Positions 56,160 to 63,726 of a stretch of DNA of 64,000 nt are shown here, one piece after another. Position numbers and translations under genes: made by a program. The stretch covers positions 806,001-870,000 of the forward strand of contig NZ_CP154857.1 of the NCBI RefSeq assembly GCF_039614715.1, given 5' to 3'. The notes beneath the pieces were generated by a model. That model did no database searches. It worked only from the letters and a program-made list of their open reading frames with translations, and was not told where the DNA came from. The stretch's first letter is position 1. The number at the start of each line of letters is the position of its first letter. This DNA comes from Microbacterium sp. AZCO (GTDB taxonomy: Bacteria; Actinomycetota; Actinomycetes; Actinomycetales; Microbacteriaceae).

Positions 56160-57104
56160 TCACCCGATCCTGATGACGATGTTCCCGAGCGTCTCGTGCC
56201 CGAACTCGCCGAACGCCTGGCCGATGTCGTCGAAGGCGCGCTCGCGATCGATGATGACGCGCAGGTCGCCCGAGCCGGCGAGGCTCGCGAGCGTGCTGAG
56301 CGCCTCCGCGCTCGGATACCCCGCGATCGGCACGAATGTCACGCGCTCGGCATCCCCGAACATCTCGGGGGAGTAAAGGATCGGCGAGATGAACAGCCCG
56401 CCGTTCTTGACGAGCGACGAGAACGTGGATGCGTCGCCGCTCAGGTGCACGGCGACGTCGACGCCGTCAGGGGCGATCTCGCGGATCGCCGTCGTCAGGT
56501 CGGAGTAATCCACCGCGTGCGTCGCGCCGAGTTCGATGACGAGTTCGCGTCCGAGTGTCGTGCGTCCCGTGGCGATGACCGTCGCACCGGCCGCGGCCGC
56601 GAGCTGGATGAGCAGGGTCCCGACGCCGCCCGTCGCGCCCACGATGAGCATCGTCTTGCCCTCGGGCTCGTCGATCGCGCTGAGGATGGCGAGCGCCGCT
56701 GAGCCGGTGTGGGCGAGCGACGCGGCCTCGGCGTCGGACAGCACGTCGGGCGCGACGATGAGTCCGCCGTCCGCGTAGGCGGTGGTGTACTCGGCGAAGG
56801 CGCCCTCGCGCAGGAACGGCTTCGACACGACGCCGAGCACGCGGTCGCCGACTTCGATGCCCGAGACGTCGTCGGCGACGGCATCCACGACTCCCGCGAA
56901 TTCGCGTCCGAGCACGACCGGATATCGATGCTCGAAGAACCCGCCCATGTACCCCGCCGCGACAGCGAGGTCGAATCCGTTGACCGATGCGGCGACGACT
57001 CGAACGCGCACTTCGCCCGGCTCCGGTTCGGGAGGGTCGATGTCGATGTGCGCCGGCTGCTCGCCCTGCCCGGATACTGCGTATGCCTTCATCTCGGTCC
57101 CCAT
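56160..57104 (-). CDS. Zinc-free medium-chain reductase (quinone oxidoreductase type)
   Basis: A 314-residue NADPH-dependent MDR protein of the quinone oxidoreductase/crotonyl reductase-like group. MKAYAVSGQGEQPAHIDIDPPEPEPGEVRVRV starts the GroES-like domain, PVVLGREFAGVV follows, and the cofactor loop is IVGATGGVGTLLIQLA. Zinc-binding cysteines are absent. It probably reduces quinones or enones. Start at 57104 (GGAAGG four bases upstream); the methionine four codons inside is possible. Confidence 0.9.
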   Translation of the reverse strand: MGTEMKAYAVSGQGEQPAHIDIDPPEPEPGEVRVRVVAASVNGFDLAVAAGYMGGFFEHRYPVVLGREFAGVVDAVADDVSGIEVGDRVLGVVSKPFLREGAFAEYTTAYADGGLIVAPDVLSDAEAASLAHTGSAALAILSAIDEPEGKTMLIVGATGGVGTLLIQLAAAAGATVIATGRTTLGRELVIELGATHAVDYSDLTTAIREIAPDGVDVAVHLSGDASTFSSLVKNGGLFISPILYSPEMFGDAERVTFVPIAGYPSAEALSTLASLAGSGDLRVIIDRERAFDDIGQAFGEFGHETLGNIVIRIG

Positions 57105-57210
57105 CGACCTTCCGCACGCCCGTTCGCGGCCGTTCCGCGTACCCCATCGAACGCGCTCAGCCAACGGATATACCCGGCGCCCGCCCGCCGCAATACGTCT
57201 GGCTTCTTGG

Positions 57211-57276
57211 GGGTCACCGAGCTGGTCGAGGGGTTGTCCCCGCCCCGGTCCCCGAGCTTTTCGGGGGGTCGCCCCC
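57211..57276. repeat. Palindromic intergenic repeats (two copies)
   Basis: Two divergent copies at 57211-57240 (ACCGAGCTGGTCGAGGGG core) and 57247-57276 (CCCCGAGCTTTTCGGGGGG core) between the MDR gene and the DUF1905 gene. Confidence 0.75.
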
Positions 57277-57312
57277 GACCTGGCGTCCGCCGTCCCCGCT
57301 AGCCTCGACCCC

Positions 57313-57609
57313 ATGAAGGTGGAGTTCGACGGCGAGATCTTCCGCTGGGAGGTCCGCACCGATTCCTGGTTCTTCACGGCGCTGCCCGTCGACCTGAGCG
57401 ATCAGATCCGCGAGATCCCTCGTCCCTTCCGCGGCTTCGGCTCCGTGCGCGTCATCGCTCGCGTCGGAGGCTCCACCTGGCGCACGTCGATCTTCCCCGA
57501 CTCGTCTCACGGCGCCTACGTGCTGCCGCTGAAGAAGGCGGTCCGGGATGCCGAGGGCCTGGTCGACGGAGGTCCGGTGTCGGTCGGGCTTGAGGTGCTC
57601 GACGGCTGA
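57313..57609 (+). CDS. DUF1905 protein
   Basis: A 98-residue beta-rich protein of PF08922. FTALPVDLSDQIREIPR, GFGSVRVIARVGGSTWRTSIFP and GAYVLPLKKAVRDAEGL are the family blocks; the fold often precedes a YdeI/OmpD-associated helical domain, which is absent here. TAGCCT (57300-57305) lies 7 bases before the ATG, so the message is likely leaderless. Function unknown. Confidence 0.88.
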   Translation: MKVEFDGEIFRWEVRTDSWFFTALPVDLSDQIREIPRPFRGFGSVRVIARVGGSTWRTSIFPDSSHGAYVLPLKKAVRDAEGLVDGGPVSVGLEVLDG

Positions 57610-57618
57610 GTTGTCCGG

Positions 57619-59559
57619 TTAGACGCCACACCCCACGATCTTGTAGAGGTAGGCGTCGCCCTTGCGGTCAACGAGCTCGACGTTGGGTGAGGTGGCGAGG
57701 TTTTCGAGGCCGGCGTACTTCGTCGCGCCGGGAAGCGTCCCCTGCGTGGAACGGAAATCCAGAACCCACCGCACGTTGAGGTCACGCGCGGCGCGGCATG
57801 CGGGGTCACCGGGAGTCGCCGTGGCGAAGCCCTCGAGGAACGCCGTCGTCTCTGCGCCCGGGTCATCGAGCAGGTGAGGCAGCAGCACGCGTCGTCCGGT
57901 GAGGGCGTAGGTCACACTCGAGCCGCTCCACGGGTTTCCCGCGATGACGTCGGCTTTCGGAACCAATTTCGCGACCTCGCGTATGATCGCTCGCTCGTCC
58001 TCGCTCACCGCGACCATCACCGTGACGGCGCTGTCGGTCGGCTCGAACAGCACGTGTGCGGCGTCGACCACCGAACGCACTGCGGAACCTTGGGTCGCGA
58101 CGGCCAGGAGGACAATGCCAGCAGCGGCAATGCCCGCGCACGTTCCACCTCGAAGGCCAACCTTACGACGACGCAGCACCGCGCCCGCCCAGACCCAGAT
58201 GCTCGCTGCGCCCAATGCCGCGAGGGGAAGTGTGGCGAGTGGCGCATACGCCGCGATCCGATCGGCATCCGAGTTCCAAACGCCAGTCAACGCAAGCCGC
58301 CAGAGTTCGTCCCCGCCTGCGGCGATCACATACATCGCAAGGGATGTGCCCCACAGCCCGACCCCGGTCCACGCCGCGAGACCGCCACGCCGAACGGCCC
58401 GGACGGTTCCGATGAGCGCAAGTACGGCAACGGCTACGGCAACTGGAAGTCCGCCGAGAGACGACGACAACGCTTCACCGATCGCCTGCCCAAGTGTCCC
58501 TTTTGCGAGAGCGTCGTGGTCGTTGTCGGGTTGTAAGTACACAAGCGCGGTCACGACAAGGAGCGTGTAGAGGATAGAGCTCATGAGCCAGAGGCGCCGC
58601 TTGAGACCTGCGGTCGATCCTTGATACCTGGCGATCGAGACGACGATGAAGACAGGAAGCGAGAGGACGAGCAGCCAGATCGCACTCGACGGATGCGCGA
58701 CGGTGATACCCGGGAGCGTTGCCGCGAGTGTCAGCCCAGCAGCGCCCCGCCCAATCGGGATGCGCGCCACACCGAAAAGATGAGCGAGTGCTGCCACCGA
58801 GGCCGGTAGCAACGCGATCGAAAAGACCAGTGGATAAGTACCCATGATGACGATCTCGAACATGGGGAACGTCGCGAAAGCAGCAGAGAGAACACCGGCC
58901 GCGAGCGTCACACTTGCATTTGGCCCGACAAGAGACCGTGAGAGAAGCATCGCGCCAAGCGGCCAGACGACGCAGGAAATGGTCAGCAAAGCTGCGTTGG
59001 ACGCGACAGGTATCTCGACACCGGCCGTCTGGACCACCAGCGAGACTACGGCGTGCCACCCGCTCGGATAGGCAAATGTCTCCCCTGGTTGCGACGTCAT
59101 CGAACCGAGCGCGAGGGGGGACGCGTTGGAGGTGTCGAGGATGTAGCGAACGGCATTGAGATGGAAAACGTTGTCGAAGCTCTGTGCGAAATTGTCAGGT
59201 GCGCCGACGGCGCGCAGCACTTGCACGGCGAGCAGGGTCGCACCTGAGGTCACGCCGAGCGGAACCACCCAAGTGCGCGTCGCCGTGCCTTGGCGGGGCC
59301 GGAGGGCCGGCAACCAGCGGGTCGTGAGCCTAAGTAGTCCACCCGCGAGGATCGCTGCGCCGAGGACCGGCAACGGCGTCCACGCCAGGCTGATCAGCGG
59401 CGAGATGATCGCCGAGCCGACAATGGTCGTCACGCCGAGCAGCGGAGCGGATGCCGCGAACCAGAGGCCGCGGAGACGCAGCCCGAAGCTCACGAGCGCC
59501 CCCGGAATCCAGAGGACGCCGGCGCACGCCACGCACGCCAGGAACAGGCTTCCCCACAT
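57619..59559 (-). CDS. DUF6541-family polytopic membrane protein
   Basis: A 646-residue protein with about a dozen membrane helices and a C-terminal extracytoplasmic domain (about 500-646) that includes VIAGNPWSGSSVTYALTGRRVLLPH and CRAARDLNVRWVLDF. This arrangement, with a DNVFHLNAVRYI loop after the first helices and SYPSGWHA-like sequence, resembles GT-C glycosyltransferase/mannosyltransferase-like proteins. The ATG at 59559 has GGGGAGG upstream. It is divergent from the pilus operon; glycosylation of surface polymers or pilin is an attractive but unproven role. Confidence 0.82.
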   Translation of the reverse strand: MWGSLFLACVACAGVLWIPGALVSFGLRLRGLWFAASAPLLGVTTIVGSAIISPLISLAWTPLPVLGAAILAGGLLRLTTRWLPALRPRQGTATRTWVVPLGVTSGATLLAVQVLRAVGAPDNFAQSFDNVFHLNAVRYILDTSNASPLALGSMTSQPGETFAYPSGWHAVVSLVVQTAGVEIPVASNAALLTISCVVWPLGAMLLSRSLVGPNASVTLAAGVLSAAFATFPMFEIVIMGTYPLVFSIALLPASVAALAHLFGVARIPIGRGAAGLTLAATLPGITVAHPSSAIWLLVLSLPVFIVVSIARYQGSTAGLKRRLWLMSSILYTLLVVTALVYLQPDNDHDALAKGTLGQAIGEALSSSLGGLPVAVAVAVLALIGTVRAVRRGGLAAWTGVGLWGTSLAMYVIAAGGDELWRLALTGVWNSDADRIAAYAPLATLPLAALGAASIWVWAGAVLRRRKVGLRGGTCAGIAAAGIVLLAVATQGSAVRSVVDAAHVLFEPTDSAVTVMVAVSEDERAIIREVAKLVPKADVIAGNPWSGSSVTYALTGRRVLLPHLLDDPGAETTAFLEGFATATPGDPACRAARDLNVRWVLDFRSTQGTLPGATKYAGLENLATSPNVELVDRKGDAYLYKIVGCGV

Positions 59560-59695
59560 CGCGTTCCTCCCCGAGCGCCATCGCTCCGGGAATGATACGT
59601 GAAAGTCCGAACTGGACCCGTGGTCGATACCGGGTCTCATGCCTGACAAGATTCCGTATCGCGGTAGGCCGTTACCTGATCGTGAGTCCTCCCAC

Positions 59696-59724
59696 TTGAC
59701 GTTTCATGAGAGACCTCTCATGCT
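59696..59724 (+). promoter_or_regulatory. Promoter of the pilus operon with internal palindrome
   Basis: TTGACG (59696-59701) and CATGCT (59719-59724) are separated by 17 bases, giving a start near 59731 and a leader of about 190 nt before pilA. The spacer and -10 box are occupied by the 18-bp palindrome CATGAGAG-AC-CTCTCATG (59705-59722), so a dimeric regulator bound there would block RNA polymerase. Confidence 0.68.
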
Positions 59725-59730
59725 TGTCTG

Positions 59731-59924
59731 CGGGAGGGGATCCACGCCAGGCGTGTATCTCAAAACCCAGCTCTGTAGAGGCTGGGACGCGTAACTGGGG
59801 AATTCTTGGGGCCGGCACGTTCCGTTGTCGGATTTTGCTTACTGGGGTGTTTTTTCGAGGACTGGTGTTTTCAGCCGGTCTCTACAGCGCTGTCTTTTGT
59901 TTCCACGAACAAGGAGATACGCGC
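59731..59924 (+). promoter_or_regulatory. Structured 5' leader of the pilin mRNA
   Basis: About 190 nt of leader with a tight CACGCC-a-GGCGTG palindrome (about 59743-59755), a hairpin CCCAG..CTGGG (59766-59786) preceded by CAAAA and followed by ACGC, a CCGGCA..TGTCGG hairpin (about 59812-59830) with ATTTTG after it, and a T6 run near 59850. CAAAACC-hairpin-GGGACGC resembles the P1b region of the c-di-GMP-I (GEMM) riboswitch, but the rest of the consensus does not align well. AAGGAG (59911-59916) is the pilA ribosome site. Confidence 0.4.
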
Positions 59925-60347
59925 ATGCGTGCAACCATTCAGAACCACCTCGAGGCTGCGAAGGCGCGCCGGGAGGAGAACAACGAGAAGGGCTTTTCCC
60001 TGATCGAGCTCATCGTGGTCGTCGTGATCCTCGGCATCCTCGCCGCGATCGCCGTCCCTATCTTCCTCGGCATCCAGACGCAGGCGAAGACGAACTCTCT
60101 CAAGGCGATCGCCGGCAACGCCGCTTCTGCTGTTGCCGCTGACCTTGGGGGCTCGAGCCCGAAGACAACGGCTGGCGGCAGCGCCGCCATCGATGCAGCA
60201 ATCTTCAAGGCCGGAGACGCGACCGTGGTCATCAGCAAGCCCGCGTCGGGCGCCGTGACGCTCGACAACTTCTGCGTGACGGCGACCGGGACCTCTGGTA
60301 AGAGCCTCGATGGCGGGGCAGCCGCCAGCTCAGGTCCTGGCTGCTGA
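59925..60347 (+). CDS. pilA: Type IV pilin (major pilin candidate)
   Basis: A 140-residue type IVa-like prepilin. The leader of 23 residues (basic and acidic, ending NEKG) is cleaved before phenylalanine; the mature N-terminus is FSLIELIVVVVILGILAAIAVPIF with glutamate at position 5. The short C-terminal domain contains two cysteines (NFC and PGC), which may form the pilin disulfide loop. AAGGAG is 9 bases before the ATG. A leader region and a dedicated hairpin after the gene suggest that it is expressed far above the genes downstream, as expected for the major subunit. Confidence 0.92.
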   Translation: MRATIQNHLEAAKARREENNEKGFSLIELIVVVVILGILAAIAVPIFLGIQTQAKTNSLKAIAGNAASAVAADLGGSSPKTTAGGSAAIDAAIFKAGDATVVISKPASGAVTLDNFCVTATGTSGKSLDGGAAASSGPGC

Positions 60348-60356
60348 CATCACCTC

Positions 60357-60388
60357 ATCCGGGGTCGCTCCATCGAGCGACCCCGGAT
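60357..60388 (+). terminator. Internal hairpin after pilA
   Basis: A perfect 14-bp stem (60357-60370 with 60375-60388, arm ATCCGGGGTCGCTC) with a CATC loop follows the pilA stop by 9 bases. No T-run follows, so it probably gives partial termination or protects the pilA 3' end while allowing read-through to the minor pilins. Confidence 0.7.
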
Positions 60389-60418
60389 ATCCATTCCCAA
60401 CTGTCGGCGGTGATAAGC

Positions 60419-60793
60419 ATGCCTGAATCAGACGAATCCGGCTTCAGCCTCGTTGAGCTCGTCGTCGGCATGGTGCTGCTCGCGCTTCTCGCTGTCTCGA
60501 TACTTCCTGCGCTATACACCGGAGTCCGTTACTCCGTCCAGCAATCTGCAGTCGCGACAGCCACACGGGCGTTGAACGCAATAGTGGAGGAGGTGCGCGA
60601 AACGCCGACATGCGCGAAGTTGGCGGCCGCGGCGGCATCGACCACCTTCACCGACGGACGAGGCCGCCCACTGGTCTCAAATGGCTCGTACTCGACGTGC
60701 GCATCGAAGGCCACCGTGACCCTTCGTCTGGCCGCCACCAACAGCAGCGGAGCGGGTCTCGCGTCGGCCGTTGCGATCATCTATATCCCATGA
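60419..60793 (+). CDS. Minor pilin-like protein (PilV/GspI-type)
   Basis: A 124-residue prepilin with a short leader (MPESDESG) cleaved before FSLVELVVGMVLLALLAVSILPAL, glutamate at mature position 5. The C-terminal part has a cysteine pair (TPTCAK and STCASK). It is the second pilin of the operon; GTG at 60410 is an alternative start three codons upstream. The stop overlaps the next gene by ATGA. Likely role: pilus initiation or tip assembly. Confidence 0.86.
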   Translation: MPESDESGFSLVELVVGMVLLALLAVSILPALYTGVRYSVQQSAVATATRALNAIVEEVRETPTCAKLAAAAASTTFTDGRGRPLVSNGSYSTCASKATVTLRLAATNSSGAGLASAVAIIYIP

Positions 60794-61320
60794 GCATGCG
60801 AACAGGGCGCATGGGTGACGAAGGCGTCACTCTGATCGAGCTCATCATCTACTTCCTGCTCTCGAGCATCGTGGTCCTCACGACGGCAGCGATTCTCATC
60901 AACTCCTTCACTACAGAGCGCAACGTGACCTCAACGACTCAAGCAACTTCTCGCGGGCAGAGCCTGGGCGCAATCGTCGAGCGCTCGGTCCGCAACGCCG
61001 TCGCATACGAGATCGCATCTGATGGCACGTGGATCAAGGTGCGCACAACTCTTGGCGGAACTATGAAGTGCCAGGGGATCTACCTGAACACGAACGAGGC
61101 TCGATTCAGCCAGTCCGCCACGGCGCTGCCTGTCAGCCCGACGAGTTGGACCCTCTGGACCCAGGGCATCAAGCAGCAGGGAACGACGCGCTTCTTCGCC
61201 GAGTCGGGCGAACGAATCGTGTACACCTTCGACATTTCCACCAACGGAAGCGCCGTCAGGTTCACCGGGGACGCGGAACCGCGGTCGGTGGCGAGCGGCT
61301 CGAGCGACGGGTGCTGGTGA
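60790..61320 (+). CDS. Minor pilin-like protein (PilW-type)
   Basis: A 176-residue prepilin with leader MSMRTGRMGDEG cut before VTLIELIIYFLLSSIVVLTTAAIL; glutamate at mature position 5 is retained and a valine replaces phenylalanine at position 1. The C-terminal part is beta-rich with CQG and DGCW cysteines. It overlaps the upstream gene by ATGA and the downstream gene by one base (TGATG). Probably a minor pilin of the tip complex. Confidence 0.86.
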   Translation: MSMRTGRMGDEGVTLIELIIYFLLSSIVVLTTAAILINSFTTERNVTSTTQATSRGQSLGAIVERSVRNAVAYEIASDGTWIKVRTTLGGTMKCQGIYLNTNEARFSQSATALPVSPTSWTLWTQGIKQQGTTRFFAESGERIVYTFDISTNGSAVRFTGDAEPRSVASGSSDGCW

Positions 61321-62885
61321 TGAACAAGCTCCACTCACGCATCACCCGCGACGAATCAGGTGCGGTTCTGGTGACCGTCGTCGTGGTCATGCTGGTCGGC
61401 TTCATCATCGCGGCCTCAGTTGCGGCATCCGTCATGTTCGTCGTGAAAGACAACTACTCGAACCGCGGCCGCACCCAAGCCTTCATCGCCGCGGAATCCG
61501 GCCGCGACGTCGCCGTCGCCGCTCTCACCGCCGGCTGCTCGGCCACGAGCTTCACCGGCACCGACCCGATCTACTCAACCACCATCTACTCGACCGCCGG
61601 CAACCAGCCTTCCTCGTCGAGCGACGCCGGCGTCGCAGTCGGCTGCCCGACCTCCACGAGCCGCTACGTCGTGATCAAGTCGACGGGCACCGGCCCGAAC
61701 GGAGCGACTGTCACAACCGACTCCGTCTACCCGTGGCAGGTCACCTACTCGCAGCAGCCCGGCGGCGTCGTCACCTACTTCTCCGGCGGATTCACCGCAG
61801 GCGTGACCCACTACACGGGCGACCTGGTGCTTCGCGACGGCGACTGGGGCTGCAACGTCTCGGGCATTCTCGACGGCGACCTCTATGTGCTGTCGGGCAA
61901 CGTGTCATTCAGCAAACAGTGCACGGTCAATGGCGACATCTGGTCGAACGGCAACGTCACCAACAACAGCCAGCAGGTCACCATCACCGGCTCCGTGACG
62001 ACCAACGGCTTCGCGAGCTTCACCGCGAACGGCGGAACGAAGATCGGCAAGAACATCAGCGCCAAGGGCCAGGTCACCCTGAGCAATCAGGGCAGCGACG
62101 TGGGCACCGTCGGCGGCTCCATCTCGAGCCGCAATTCCGTCACCGTCGGGTCGAACTGGACAGTCACGGGCCCGGTCACGCAGAACAGTACGACGGACCC
62201 CGTCTTCGATCCGACGCTCGCCTGGCTCAAGGCCGCGACGAAGTGGATCGACCTCGACAACACCGGGTGGGGCACGAAGTACACCGCGACGAACGTGTGC
62301 GACCTGATCAAGAACAATCCGAGCCCGACGATCACCAGCCTCCTCGAGGCGGCGGGAACCCGGCTCGTGTTCGACTTCACGTCGTGCTCGCTCGGCAACG
62401 GCAATGAGTCGGTCACGATCGCGCTCGGCAACGTCAACCTCGCTCGCGACGCCGTCTTCATCGTGAAGCCGACGACGACGCTGACGGTCAACCTCACCGG
62501 CACGATCGCCGGCGGCACCGGGACGAAGCAGCTTCTCTTCATCCACTCCGATTCATCGCGCGCCTACACGAACGGCGAGCCCGTGCCGAACTGCGGCAAC
62601 GGCAACCAGAACGACACCTTCAACGCGAGCGGCGCCTTCACCGGCGATGTGCGCCTCATGTACTACACGCCCTGCGGCATGACGGGCACGGCCACCTCGA
62701 CCTTCTCCGGTCAGCTCTACGCCAACGACACCACGCACCTGCACGCCGCCGCATACACCTGCCAGTCGATGTCGTGGAGCCCCGCCTTCGACCAGCTCGG
62801 ATGCAAGATCAAGGGAGACGGAAGCATCTCCCAGGGGTCGCTCATCCAGCGCCTCGGCGACCTGGTGTACCAGACAGAGAAGTAG
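61320..62885 (+). CDS. PilX-like minor pilin with long beta-helical passenger
   Basis: A 521-residue protein. The N-terminus ESGAVLVTVVVVMLVGFIIAASVAASVMFVV is a pilin-like helix without glutamate at position 5, as in PilX/GspK-type subunits. The rest is a serine/threonine/asparagine-rich repetitive domain (SGNVSFSKQCTVNGDIWSNGN, then VTITGSVTTNGFASFTANGG and further IGKNISAKGQVTLSNQG turns) that looks like a bactofilin-like or parallel beta-helix, followed by a region with several cysteines. It is far larger than normal minor pilins and is a good candidate for a tip adhesin. Its ATG shares a base with the upstream stop. Confidence 0.85.
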   Translation: MNKLHSRITRDESGAVLVTVVVVMLVGFIIAASVAASVMFVVKDNYSNRGRTQAFIAAESGRDVAVAALTAGCSATSFTGTDPIYSTTIYSTAGNQPSSSSDAGVAVGCPTSTSRYVVIKSTGTGPNGATVTTDSVYPWQVTYSQQPGGVVTYFSGGFTAGVTHYTGDLVLRDGDWGCNVSGILDGDLYVLSGNVSFSKQCTVNGDIWSNGNVTNNSQQVTITGSVTTNGFASFTANGGTKIGKNISAKGQVTLSNQGSDVGTVGGSISSRNSVTVGSNWTVTGPVTQNSTTDPVFDPTLAWLKAATKWIDLDNTGWGTKYTATNVCDLIKNNPSPTITSLLEAAGTRLVFDFTSCSLGNGNESVTIALGNVNLARDAVFIVKPTTTLTVNLTGTIAGGTGTKQLLFIHSDSSRAYTNGEPVPNCGNGNQNDTFNASGAFTGDVRLMYYTPCGMTGTATSTFSGQLYANDTTHLHAAAYTCQSMSWSPAFDQLGCKIKGDGSISQGSLIQRLGDLVYQTEK

Positions 62886-62887
62886 AC

Positions 62888-63712
62888 ATGTCCGGCCTTT
62901 CCATCCTGCTCGTCGTGATCGCAGGAGTCTTCGGACTCGCGATCGGGTCGTTCCTCAACGTCGTCGCGTACCGCGTTCCGGCCGGCATCTCACTCAACCG
63001 CGAGAGCCGCTGCCCGGACTGCGGCGAGGCCATCGCTCCCTGGCAGAACGTTCCCGTCGTGTCATGGTTCGCGCTGCGCGGACGCTGCGCGCACTGCGGA
63101 GGAGCGATCTCGGCCCGATACCCTGCCGTCGAGGCCGCGACAGCGGCATCCTTCGCCATCATCACGTGGGCGATGCTCGAGGCCGCGGGTCCGTCGGCGA
63201 CGCCGGGCGCGTTGACGGCGGCGATCATCGCGTACCTCTACTTCGCCGCGATCAGCATGGTGCTGACGCTCATCGACCTCGACACGCACCGCCTGCCGAA
63301 TGCGATCGTGCTGCCGAGCTACCTCGTCGCGGCTGTGCTGCTGACGCTCGCCTCAGCTCTGGTCGGCGATTGGGGGGCGATCGTCCGGGCCGCGGCCGGC
63401 ATGGCGATCCTGTACGCCTTCTACTTCGTGCTGCGCCTCGTGCGCCCGGACGGCATGGGCGGCGGAGACGTCAAACTCGCGGGCGTCATCGGCCTGTACC
63501 TCGGCTGGATCGGCTGGGGCGCTCTGGCCGTCGGCGCCTTCGCGGCCTTCCTGCTCGGCGGCATCTTCGGCATCGCCCTCATCCTCGCGCGTCGCGCGGG
63601 GCGGCGATCGGCCATCCCCTTCGGCCCCTGGATGATCCTCGGGGCGTGGGTCGGCATCTTCACGGGCGAGGCGATCGCCGCGTGGTACACGGGACTTTTG
63701 ATCGGTAGCTAG
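62888..63712 (+). CDS. pilD: Prepilin peptidase
   Basis: A 274-residue membrane aspartyl protease that cleaves the prepilin leaders before residue F/V and may N-methylate the new end. The cytoplasmic zinc loop has C42, C45, C67 and C70 (CPDCGEA and CAHCGGA), and the catalytic aspartates are in IDLDTHRLPN and MGGGDVKLAG. Eight membrane helices are predicted. It begins 2 bases after the PilX-like stop, so it is expressed with the pilins it processes. Confidence 0.95.
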   Translation: MSGLSILLVVIAGVFGLAIGSFLNVVAYRVPAGISLNRESRCPDCGEAIAPWQNVPVVSWFALRGRCAHCGGAISARYPAVEAATAASFAIITWAMLEAAGPSATPGALTAAIIAYLYFAAISMVLTLIDLDTHRLPNAIVLPSYLVAAVLLTLASALVGDWGAIVRAAAGMAILYAFYFVLRLVRPDGMGGGDVKLAGVIGLYLGWIGWGALAVGAFAAFLLGGIFGIALILARRAGRRSAIPFGPWMILGAWVGIFTGEAIAAWYTGLLIGS

Positions 63713-63726
63713 GGGAGGCACCGCAC

